6,412 bases of DNA, from assembly GCA_913064925.1 (NCBI GenBank), contig CAJYBN010000161.1:1-6412 (forward strand). The letters run 5' to 3'. The notes beneath the pieces are model-generated. The model was not told the origin of the DNA. It made no database searches and saw only the letters and a list, made by a program, of their open reading frames with translations. The DNA comes from an uncultured Peptococcaceae bacterium (GTDB taxonomy: Bacteria > Bacillota > Desulfotomaculia > Desulfotomaculales > Desulfallaceae). Below, piece after piece: positions 1 to 4,640 of the stretch (its first letter is position 1; each line of letters opens with the position of its first letter). The translations under genes were made by a program, and so were the position numbers.

Positions 1-10
1 TCCGATCTAG

Positions 11-148
11 CTGATAATCGAAGTGCGGCAGGAAGCGCGCCGGCGGAAAGACTGGGCCACCGCCGACGGCATCCGCGACCGCCTCAAAGAGCTGGGCATT
101 GTGCTGGAAGACACCCCGTCCGGGGTGCGCTGGAAAAAGCAGGGGTAA
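11..148 (+). CDS. cysS: Cysteinyl-tRNA synthetase, C-terminal end (partial)
   Basis: This is the 3' end of the gene for the class I enzyme that charges tRNA-Cys in the cytoplasm. The frame ending at TAA 146-148 reads LIIEVRQEARRRKDWATAD, then GIRDRLKELGIVLEDTPSGVRW and a short basic tail. The pattern R-x-x-K-x-W-x-x-A-D-x-I-R-D-x-L-x-x-x-G-I-x-L-x-D-T-x-x-G-x-x-W is the typical end of CysRS, in the helical tRNA-binding domain. The rest of the gene lies outside the window. An in-frame TAG at 8-10 is probably not real: bases 1-8 match the end of a sequencing adapter, so the native codon was likely NAG. mrnC starts one base after the stop, as in the Bacillus cysS-mrnC-rlmB-yacP cluster. Confidence 0.88.
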   Translation: MIIEVRQEARRRKDWATADGIRDRLKELGIVLEDTPSGVRWKKQG

Positions 149-149
149 T

Positions 150-563
150 ATGCTGGGCGTAACGGAAAGCAAAGTTGATCCCGACCGGCTCCCTTCCCCG
201 GTACTGGCCTATATCGGCGATGCGGTATACGAACTGGCGGTGCGGGAATACCTGGTCAACAGGGGGCTGCTCAGCGTCAACAAGCTGCACCGGGAGGCGG
301 TGCGGCACGTGCGGGCATCCACCCAGGCGCGCATCTTCCACGCCCTGGAAGGGCGGCTCAATGCAGCCGAGGAAGCGGTGGCCCGGCGCGGGCGCAATTA
401 CAAGTCCGGGCACGGGTCGCGCGGCAACAGCATAATTGAATACCGCCAGAGCACGGGGTTTGAATGCCTGGTGGGCTACCTGTACCTGCGGCGGGACATG
501 GCCAGGCTGGAGGAAATTTTCGCCTTGGCCCGGCAGGTCATAGAAGAGGAACTGGCGCCTTAA
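150..563 (+). CDS. mrnC: Mini-ribonuclease III
   Basis: Mini-III is a homodimeric RNase III-like enzyme without a dsRNA-binding domain; in Bacillus it matures the ends of 23S rRNA. The 137-residue product is close to the 143 of the Bacillus enzyme. The sequence shows YIGDAVYELAVREYL at residues 21-35, with the predicted catalytic Asp24; the conserved RRGRNYKSG at 79-87; and FECLVGYLYL at 104-113, with the predicted catalytic Glu105. ATG 150 was chosen because AGGGG at 141-145 lies just upstream and it follows the cysS stop by one base. An upstream TTG at 99 would put 17 codons inside cysS and has no support. The ribosomal RNA role is family knowledge; the motifs are seen directly. Confidence 0.95.
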   Translation: MLGVTESKVDPDRLPSPVLAYIGDAVYELAVREYLVNRGLLSVNKLHREAVRHVRASTQARIFHALEGRLNAAEEAVARRGRNYKSGHGSRGNSIIEYRQSTGFECLVGYLYLRRDMARLEEIFALARQVIEEELAP

Positions 564-564
564 A

Positions 565-618
565 GCCCGCGCGGGCCGGGCCCCGGCGGGCGGCATTCCG
601 CGCCGCGTGCCGGCACGC
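565..618. repeat. Cluster of three GC-rich perfect palindromes
   Basis: The gap between mrnC and thyX holds GCCCGCGCGGGC (565-576), GCCGGGCCCCGGC (575-587, six paired bases around one C) and GCGTGCCGGCACGC (605-618). As RNA these could fold into stable hairpins. No run of U follows any of them, so they do not look like an ordinary intrinsic terminator. They could slow transcription, protect a processed mRNA end, or reflect high-GC drift in a spacer. No function can be assigned. Confidence 0.6.
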
Positions 619-657
619 TGCTGCCCAGGTTTAAATCATGGTTGCGGAGGAATAATG

Positions 658-1389
658 ATGGGGAGAACGGAACTGCGGGTGGTGCTGCTGCGCTGCACGG
701 AAAACCCCGAAGAACTGGTGGCCATGGCGGCCAAGCTTTGTTATTCCGCGGCGGACATAGGGGAATTGCAACAGGGCGTGAGCGCCCGGGACCAGTCGGC
801 ATTTGTACGCAAGCTTATCGAAATGGGGCATTTGTCGCCGGTGGAGCATGCCAGCTTCACTTTCGGCATCGAGGGCGTGTCGCGCAGCTTGCTGGCGCAA
901 ATCACCAGGCACCGCATTGCTAGTTTCAGCGTCAAGTCCCAGCGGTATGTCGGCGAAGGCGGCGCCGGCGGCGTATTTAACTATATAATTCCCCCGCGCA
1001 TCGCCGCGCTGGGAGAAAGCGAGGTGCGCGAGTTCGCCCGGCAGATGGAACAAATCCAGCAATGGTACGATTACTGGCTGGATAAACTGAAGGATTACGG
1101 CGATTCGGCCAAGGAGGACGCCCGCTTCGTGTTGCCCAACGCCACCGAGACCAAGCTGGTGGTGACCATGAATGCCAGGGAATTAATGCATTTTTTTTCT
1201 ATTCGCTGCTGCAACCGTGCCCAGTGGGAAATCAGGCGCCTGGCTACGGAAATGCTGCGCTTGGTGCGGCAAGTGGCGCCGGTGTTGTTCCGGGAAGCAG
1301 GGCCTCGCTGCCTGGTAGGACCGTGTCCCGAAGGCCCCATGTCCTGCGGCAGGCAGGCCGAAGTGAGGGAGAAATTCCGGCGGTTGTAG
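658..1389 (+). CDS. thyX: Flavin-dependent thymidylate synthase ThyX
   Basis: ThyX makes dTMP from dUMP using methylene-tetrahydrofolate, with FAD and NADPH as reductant; it is unrelated to ThyA. The family signature RHR-x7-S is complete: RHRIASFSVKSQRY at residues 84-97. RCCNRAQWEIR at 183-193 matches the conserved R-x-x-x-R/H-x-Q-W-E-I segment that helps bind dUMP. The tail carries three cysteines in C-x4-C-x6-C spacing (C218, C223, C230). Two adjacent ATGs (655 and 658) follow GGAGG at 646-650; 658 gives the better 7-base spacing, 655 only 4. Upstream in-frame starts such as the GTG at 607 lie in the palindromic spacer and lack a ribosome site. Length 243 residues suits the family. An 8-T run at 1190-1197 keeps the frame. 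The gene is co-oriented with mrnC and ends 15 bases before rlmB. Confidence 0.96.
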   Translation: MGRTELRVVLLRCTENPEELVAMAAKLCYSAADIGELQQGVSARDQSAFVRKLIEMGHLSPVEHASFTFGIEGVSRSLLAQITRHRIASFSVKSQRYVGEGGAGGVFNYIIPPRIAALGESEVREFARQMEQIQQWYDYWLDKLKDYGDSAKEDARFVLPNATETKLVVTMNARELMHFFSIRCCNRAQWEIRRLATEMLRLVRQVAPVLFREAGPRCLVGPCPEGPMSCGRQAEVREKFRRL

Positions 1390-1404
1390 ACCAGGTGACG
1401 GCTG

Positions 1405-2142
1405 ATGGAAGACATTATTGCCGGGCGCCACGCGGTGCGTGAAGCCCTGCAGTCCGGCAGACCTCTCAATACAATATACCTGGCCGCTTCACTGCAGCCG
1501 AAGGCGGCCGCCGACATTGCCGCGCTGGCCAGGCAAAGGAGAGTGCCGGTGAAAAAGGTGGAGAAAAGCGTCCTGGACCGGCTGGCGCCCGGCGCCGTGC
1601 ACCAGGGCGTCATTGCCCGGGCTGCGCCTTACGCGTACGCCGCTTTGCCGGACATCCTGGCGGCGGTGCAGGACGGCGACCCTTTCCTGGTGTTGCTGAA
1701 CGAAGTTACCGACCCGCATAACCTGGGGGCCGTCATTCGCTGCGCGGACGCCGCGGGGGCGCACGGGGTGGTAATACCCCGCCGGCGTTCAGTAGCTATA
1801 ACACCGGCGGTGGCCAAGGCCTCGGCGGGGGCGGTGGAGCACGTTCCCGTGGCGCGGGTGGCCAACCTGGCCCGCACCATCGATTGGCTTAAACGGCAGG
1901 GCATTTGGGTGGTGGGCGCGGACCAGGCGGCGCGGCAACTGGTTTGGGAAGCGCCCCTGGACGGGCCGCTGGCCGTGGTGGTGGGCGGTGAGGACAAGGG
2001 GCTGGGCCGCCTGGTGCGCGAAAAGTGCGATTTGCTGGTTAGGCTGCCCATGGCGGGAAAAATCAATTCCCTCAACGCTTCGGTGGCCGCGGCGCTGGTT
2101 ATGTTCGAGGCAGTACGTCAGAGAAGTAGGGTTCAGGAATGA
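1405..2142 (+). CDS. rlmB: 23S rRNA (guanosine-2'-O-)-methyltransferase RlmB, TrmH family
   Basis: This SPOUT-fold enzyme uses S-adenosylmethionine to methylate a ribose 2'-O; the E. coli member acts on G2251 of 23S rRNA. The N-terminal substrate-binding part covers about residues 1-80 (MEDIIAGRHAVREAL and AVHQGVIA). The three SPOUT motifs follow in order: NEVTDPHNLGAVIRCADAAG from residue 99, with Asn106 and Arg112; VVGGEDKGL at 192-200; and LPMAGKINSLNASVAAAL at 214-231, which forms the AdoMet knot. At 245 residues it is full length. ATG 1405 has a modest AGGTG at 1393-1397. The stop TGA overlaps the yacP start in ATGA, which suggests translational coupling. The Bacillus equivalent is YacO. 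The exact target nucleotide is inferred by homology; another rRNA or tRNA guanosine is possible. Confidence 0.93.
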   Translation: MEDIIAGRHAVREALQSGRPLNTIYLAASLQPKAAADIAALARQRRVPVKKVEKSVLDRLAPGAVHQGVIARAAPYAYAALPDILAAVQDGDPFLVLLNEVTDPHNLGAVIRCADAAGAHGVVIPRRRSVAITPAVAKASAGAVEHVPVARVANLARTIDWLKRQGIWVVGADQAARQLVWEAPLDGPLAVVVGGEDKGLGRLVREKCDLLVRLPMAGKINSLNASVAAALVMFEAVRQRSRVQE

Positions 2143-2654
2143 ACGAGTACATTGTGGTGGACGGCTATAACGTGGTCTTTGCCTGGCCGGAACTGGCCAA
2201 GTTAAAGGAGGAAAGTCTGGAACACGCCAGGGACAGGCTGGTGCACATATTGGCCGATTACGCGGGGTTTAGCGGCGACCGGGTGGTGGTGGTTTTTGAC
2301 GCCCACCGGGTAAAAAATAACCAGGCGCTGAGGTACGAGGAGATCAACGGCGTGCAGGTTTTTTATACCCGGGAGCAGGAAACTGCCGATTCGCTGATAG
2401 AACGCCTGGTGGGCGATTTGCCCCGGGACGTGCATATCCGGGTGGTTACTTCGGACTGGGACGAGCAGCGCATTATTCTTGGCCGCGGTGCCTACCGCAT
2501 GACGCCGGGTGAACTGCGCCAGCGGGTGCTGCAGGTTAAAAAACAGAGCCAGGAATCCTTTGCCCGTGATAATCCCACGGACGGCTACCTGGAGAACAGG
2601 TTGACGGCCGGCACGCGCCGCGTTTTGGAACAATGGCGCAGAAAAAGGGGCTAG
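2139..2654 (+). CDS. yacP: NYN-domain ribosome-associated endoribonuclease YacP/Rae1
   Basis: This is a PIN-like NYN nuclease. Bacillus YacP (Rae1) enters the ribosomal A site and cuts mRNA during translation. The 171-residue protein carries the expected acidic set: VVDGYNVV with Asp8, VVVFDAH with Asp54, ETADSLIERL with Asp84 and VVTSDWDEQ with Asp106 and Asp108. A conserved C-terminal basic helix (LENRLTAGTRRVLEQWRRKR) closes the protein. The ATG lies in an ATGA overlap with the rlmB stop, and GGTTCAGGA just upstream gives a weak ribosome site, so coupling is likely. It is the last gene of the cysS operon before the AT-rich sigH leader. No clear terminator follows, so some transcripts may read into sigH. 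Assignment rests on motifs plus order; the exact substrates here are unknown. Confidence 0.93.
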   Translation: MNEYIVVDGYNVVFAWPELAKLKEESLEHARDRLVHILADYAGFSGDRVVVVFDAHRVKNNQALRYEEINGVQVFYTREQETADSLIERLVGDLPRDVHIRVVTSDWDEQRIILGRGAYRMTPGELRQRVLQVKKQSQESFARDNPTDGYLENRLTAGTRRVLEQWRRKRG

Positions 2655-2686
2655 AATGGATTTACCGGCAATGGGATTATTTTGGC

Positions 2687-2715
2687 TTGACGAGCCCTGG
2701 GGTGACGGTTATAAT
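2687..2715 (+). promoter_or_regulatory. Sigma-A promoter for sigH
   Basis: TTGACG (2687-2692) and TATAAT (2710-2715) are separated by exactly 17 bases, five of six plus six of six matches to the vegetative consensus. Start of transcription is expected near 2722, giving a leader of about 145 bases. Bacillus sigH (spo0H) is likewise read from a vegetative promoter. Confidence 0.85.
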
Positions 2716-2739
2716 ATAGCTTGTAATGCAGCCTTATTG

Positions 2740-2753
2740 TTTAACTAGTTAAA
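2740..2753. promoter_or_regulatory. 14-bp perfect palindrome in the sigH leader, possible operator
   Basis: TTTAACTAGTTAAA is perfectly symmetric and lies about 18 bases past the expected transcription start of sigH. Its position suits a repressor site or a short hairpin in the leader. The binding protein is unknown; the surrounding DNA is AT-rich, so chance symmetry cannot be excluded. Confidence 0.4.
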
Positions 2754-2790
2754 TTAACATCCATATGTGCTTTATTACTTCCATTACGTC

Positions 2791-2820
2791 ATCTGGGCTT
2801 TTAACACCCGGATTTTAATG
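2791..2820 (+). other. Weak hairpin followed by TTTTAATG in the sigH leader
   Basis: ATCTGGG (2791-2797) can pair with CCCGGAT (2807-2813), including one G-U pair, across a 9-base loop, and is followed by TTTAATG. It resembles a weak terminator or attenuator upstream of sigH. The short T stretch makes real termination doubtful. The rest of the 2655-2866 gap has no supported gene. Confidence 0.25.
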
Positions 2821-2866
2821 TCTAAATGGCGTTGTGGCTGTTTTATTTTGGGTTTTAGGGTAAATT

Positions 2867-3529
2867 GTGGCGGGGGGGATATTGTTGAATTTAAACGCCC
2901 AAAGGGAGGCGCCCAGCGATTTTCAATTAATGATTGATGAGGAAGTCGTTGAGTTTGCACGTGAGGGTGACGATGTAGCTCTGGAATATTTAATCAACAA
3001 GTATAAGAATTTTGTGCGCGCCAAAGCCCGTTCCTATTTTTTGATCGGGGCGGACCGGGAAGATATTATCCAGGAGGGTATGATCGGCCTGTATAAAGCC
3101 ATTCGCGATTTTCGCATGGACAAGTTGTCGTCCTTCCGGGCCTTTGCCGAATTGTGCATCACCCGTCAAATAATCACGGCCATCAAGACAGCCACCAGGC
3201 AAAAACATATCCCTCTGAACTCATATGTATCCCTTAATAAGCCCATTTACGATGAAGATTCCGATCGTACCCTGCTTGATGTTATTTCCGGTTCTAAGAT
3301 TTCCGATCCTGAGGAGCTGATCGTCAGCCGGGAAGAATTTGATGATATTGAGGAGAAAATGGGCGAAATTTTAAGCTCGCTGGAATGGAAAGTGCTCATG
3401 TCCTACCTGGAGGGCAAGTCGTATCAGGAAATTGCCGAAGATCTGCAACGGCACGTTAAGTCCATAGATAACGCATTGCAGAGGGTCAAGCGCAAGCTGG
3501 AACGTTACCTGGAAAAACGCGAAGCCTGA
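2867..3529 (+). CDS. sigH: RNA polymerase sporulation sigma factor SigH (Spo0H)
   Basis: SigH directs RNA polymerase to genes for entry into sporulation and post-exponential growth. The protein is almost the textbook SigH: FVRAKARSYFLIGADRED at residues 49-66, IIQEGMIGLYKAIRDF at 67-82 (core-binding region 2.2), FAELCITRQIITAIKTATRQ at 93-112 (-10 recognition), IPLNSYVSLNKPIYDE at 115-130, and SYQEIAEDLQRHVKSIDNAL at 185-204 (region 4 helix-turn-helix, -35 recognition). With 220 residues it matches the 218 of Bacillus. Start choice is uncertain: GTG 2867 has AGGG at 2857-2860; TTG 2885 would begin MNLNAQ, like the Bacillus MNLQ, behind a G7 run at 2872-2878. The gene has its own promoter and a terminator six bases after the stop. 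Third codon positions look more A/T-rich than in the upstream operon. Confidence 0.97.
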   Translation: MAGGILLNLNAQREAPSDFQLMIDEEVVEFAREGDDVALEYLINKYKNFVRAKARSYFLIGADREDIIQEGMIGLYKAIRDFRMDKLSSFRAFAELCITRQIITAIKTATRQKHIPLNSYVSLNKPIYDEDSDRTLLDVISGSKISDPEELIVSREEFDDIEEKMGEILSSLEWKVLMSYLEGKSYQEIAEDLQRHVKSIDNALQRVKRKLERYLEKREA

Positions 3530-3534
3530 AGAAT

Positions 3535-3572
3535 AGCCGGGTTGCCGCAAGCAAACCGGCTTTTTATTTTTC
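3535..3572 (+). terminator. Intrinsic terminator after sigH
   Basis: AGCCGGGTTGC (3535-3545) pairs with GCAAACCGGCT (3551-3561) over 11 positions with a single G/A mismatch and a 5-base loop. TTTTTATTTTT follows directly. This is a strong rho-independent terminator on the + strand. On the - strand no T run follows the stem, so it would not serve the convergent genes equally well. Confidence 0.93.
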
Positions 3573-3593
3573 TCTGTTGCGGGGAAGTTGAGG

Positions 3594-3773
3594 CTACGGG
3601 CTGCAACCGGGCTTCCCCGCCCGGGTTCCGGGGTGCTGCAGTTTGTAATATTCCACTATCAGCTGGTCCAACTTCTTGCTTTCGGCCAGCAGTTTTTCTT
3701 TTTCCGCCGGCCAATTAATTTTATGCAGGCGGTCCCGCATTTCTTCTATTTTGGCTTGCAAATCCTTGAACAA
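3594..3773 (-). CDS. Spo0E-like aspartyl-phosphate phosphatase (small, TTG start)
   Basis: The - strand frame from TTG 3773 to TAG 3594 encodes 59 residues, MFKDLQAKIEEMRDRLHKIN then WPAEKEKLLAESKKLDQLIV then EYYKLQ and a short tail. It shows the Spo0E family pattern: a first helix I-E-x-x-R-x-x-L, then S-x-x-L-D-x-L-I-x-x-Y (S32, L35, D36, L38, I39, Y42) in a second helix. Family members such as YnzD and YisI have 56-57 residues. These proteins remove phosphate from Spo0A~P and so hold back sporulation. AGGGGG at 3787-3782 gives 8-base spacing to the TTG. The start directly follows the TAA of the upstream HTH gene in the same frame, so translation is probably coupled. The phosphatase role is inferred from the motif. 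The tail after residue 46 is Pro/Gly-rich and not conserved in the family as I know it. Confidence 0.82.
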   Translation of the reverse strand: MFKDLQAKIEEMRDRLHKINWPAEKEKLLAESKKLDQLIVEYYKLQHPGTRAGKPGCSP

Positions 3774-4001
3774 TTATATTTCCCCCTGTTTTTTTATCCC
3801 CTGTTTTTTATCGGCTGGCGCCAGCAGAATGTTGAGCTGCAGCGCCTTGGCCAGCCGCTGCAGCTTGGGCCAGGAAGGCTCTTTTTTCCCAAGCTCGATA
3901 TCGGAAATATACTGGTAGGAAATGCCTGTTTCTTTGGCCAACTGCCGCAGTGTCTTTTTTTGCGCCTTGCGGGCGTTGCGAATTTGCTCGGCCAGGTTCA
4001 T
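3774..4001 (-). CDS. XRE-family helix-turn-helix regulator (small)
   Basis: This 75-residue protein is almost entirely a Cro/CI-type DNA-binding domain: LAEQIRNARKAQKKTLRQLA, then KETGISYQYISDIELGKKEP and SWPKLQRLAKALQLNILL. The pattern of R-x-x-K-x-x-T-L-x-x-L-A, G-I-S-x-x-Y-I-S-x-I-E-x-G-K-x-x-P and L-x-x-L-A-x-A-L is typical. There is no ligand or protease domain; the C-terminus is a short basic KKQG repeat. ATG 4001 is used; TTG 4007, two codons upstream, is better placed for GGAG at 4014-4017 (6 bases), while ATG has GGTGA (4008-4012) at 6 bases, so either is possible. It precedes a Spo0E-like gene with no gap and probably forms a bicistron. It may regulate that pair and perhaps sporulation, which is inference from position only. 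Confidence 0.88.
   Translation of the reverse strand: MNLAEQIRNARKAQKKTLRQLAKETGISYQYISDIELGKKEPSWPKLQRLAKALQLNILLAPADKKQGIKKQGEI
3784..3812 (-). repeat. Tandem 14/15-bp repeat at the end of the HTH gene
   Basis: Read on the - strand, GATAAAAAACAGGG (3812-3799) is followed at once by GATAAAAAAACAGGG (3798-3784), differing by one A. It encodes the doubled KKQG in the HTH tail and yields two AGGGG stretches, the second of which is the ribosome site of the Spo0E-like gene. A slippage duplication is the simplest origin. Confidence 0.75.
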
Positions 4002-4037
4002 ATTCAATCACCGCTCCTTCCCGCACTTATACCCCAC

Positions 4038-4066
4038 ATTGTATGCCCTTTGCGGAAACAAGGCAA
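4038..4066 (-). promoter_or_regulatory. Probable sigma-A promoter of the HTH/Spo0E-like pair
   Basis: On the - strand TTGCCT (4066-4061) and TACAAT (4043-4038) are 17 bases apart, four of six and five of six consensus matches. Transcription would start near 4031, about 25-30 bases before the HTH start codon and its ribosome site at 4014-4019. Confidence 0.65.
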
Positions 4067-4073
4067 AAGCGTT

Positions 4074-4085
4074 AAAACCGGTTTT
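4074..4085. promoter_or_regulatory. 12-bp palindrome upstream of the HTH promoter, possible operator
   Basis: AAAACCGGTTTT is perfectly symmetric and ends 8 bases upstream of the -35 element of the - strand promoter. The position would suit an activator or an autoregulatory site for the small HTH protein. There is only one copy in view, so the call is tentative. Confidence 0.35.
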
Positions 4086-4134
4086 CTTGCACATATTGCC
4101 CCAAAATCAAAAAAATCTGGTTTAATCTAACCCT

Positions 4135-4151
4135 ATCTGCTATTTGCAGAT
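4135..4151. promoter_or_regulatory. Upstream operator-like palindrome (site 1)
   Basis: ATCTGCTATTTGCAGAT is a 17-bp dyad with 6-bp arms around TATTT. It touches the first base of the -35 element of the + strand promoter at 4151. It shares TCTGC-N5-GCAGA and its full length with site 2 at 4190-4206. Confidence 0.6.
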
Positions 4152-4179
4152 TGCCTGTCCGGGCTATTTAGTTTATACT
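4151..4179 (+). promoter_or_regulatory. Probable sigma-A promoter of the + strand XRE gene
   Basis: TTGCCT (4151-4156) and TATACT (4174-4179) are 17 bases apart, four of six and five of six consensus matches. The start of transcription would be near 4186, about 39 bases before the GTG start codon. The -35 hexamer is identical to that of the divergent promoter at 4038-4066. Confidence 0.7.
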
Positions 4180-4189
4180 TGGTATGTGC

Positions 4190-4206
4190 GTCTGCTGTGA
4201 GCAGAC
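4190..4206. promoter_or_regulatory. Downstream operator-like palindrome (site 2)
   Basis: GTCTGCTGTGAGCAGAC is a 17-bp dyad with 7-bp arms around GTG. It lies just past the expected transcription start of the + strand XRE gene and shares TCTGC-N5-GCAGA with site 1; the centres are 55 bases apart. As RNA it could also form a small hairpin ahead of the ribosome site. Confidence 0.6.
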
Positions 4207-4224
4207 AAAAAGGGGGGACGGGAT

Positions 4225-4611
4225 GTGGTTGATTTCCCTGCCAGGTTGAGGTACTTGCGGCAGAAAAAAAACCTGACCTTAGAAGCGCTGGCAGAGGAAC
4301 TGGGCATATCCAAGTCCTTGCTGTGGGACCTGGAACAGGGCCGCCGGAGGGTGCATGGCGAGCTGTTGCGCAAGATAGCCCTTTATTTTAACGTTTCCAC
4401 GGATTATCTACTGGGACTGGAGGACAGCGATAAAGGGCACGGTCCGGGTCCCACATCGCAGGATTACCCGCTGGATCCGGAAACGGTACAGATATTATCC
4501 AGGGCTAGAGAATTGACGCCCAGGGGTAGGGAACAGCTGCGCCGGGTGGTGGAATGGGTTTTTGAAGTAGACGAGCGGGAAAGGGGACGGGGTAAGCCCG
4601 GTGATCAATAG
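4225..4611 (+). CDS. XRE-family transcriptional regulator with C-terminal extension
   Basis: Residues 7-61 form a Cro/CI-type helix-turn-helix: RLRYLRQKKNLTLEALAEEL, GISKSLLWDLEQGRRRVHGE and LLRKIALYFNVSTDYLLG. The ending F-N-V-S-T-D-Y-L-L-G is typical of SinR- and phage-repressor-like proteins. A Gly/Pro-rich linker (about 64-82) leads to a predicted helical segment, LDPETVQILSRARELTPRGR and on to VVEWVFEVDERER, which may serve for dimerisation; its family is not recognised. The start is GTG 4225, with AGGGGGG at 4211-4217 and 7-base spacing; an ATG at 4223 is in another frame. It is 128 residues long. The promoter is flanked by a matching pair of palindromes, which suggests that it represses itself. 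The target genes are unknown; the diverging HTH/Spo0E-like pair is a candidate. Confidence 0.9.
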   Translation: MVDFPARLRYLRQKKNLTLEALAEELGISKSLLWDLEQGRRRVHGELLRKIALYFNVSTDYLLGLEDSDKGHGPGPTSQDYPLDPETVQILSRARELTPRGREQLRRVVEWVFEVDERERGRGKPGDQ

Positions 4612-4640
4612 CAGGGGCATTGATTTAAAATTTTAGAAAA

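Noticed and set aside
84..596. - strand open frame (170 codons) opposite mrnC
   Set aside because: It mirrors the well-supported mrnC and ends in the palindromic spacer; composition is Pro/Ala-rich noise.
1190..1197. Frameshift at the T8 run in thyX
   Set aside because: The frame stays open and the conserved residues on both sides are in the same frame, so the count appears correct.
2656..2748. 30-codon ATG frame directly after yacP
   Set aside because: It runs through the sigH promoter, has no family motif and no good ribosome site.
3784..3797. Slippery A-AAA-AAA in the HTH gene as a programmed frameshift into the Spo0E-like gene
   Set aside because: Both genes are in the same frame, so one -1 or +1 shift would not join them; readthrough or reinitiation is simpler.
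3588..4130. Long + strand open frame (180 codons) opposite the HTH/Spo0E-like pair
   Set aside because: Its product is Phe/Leu/Gln-rich and resembles no family, while the - strand frames show clear HTH and Spo0E motifs with ribosome sites and a promoter.
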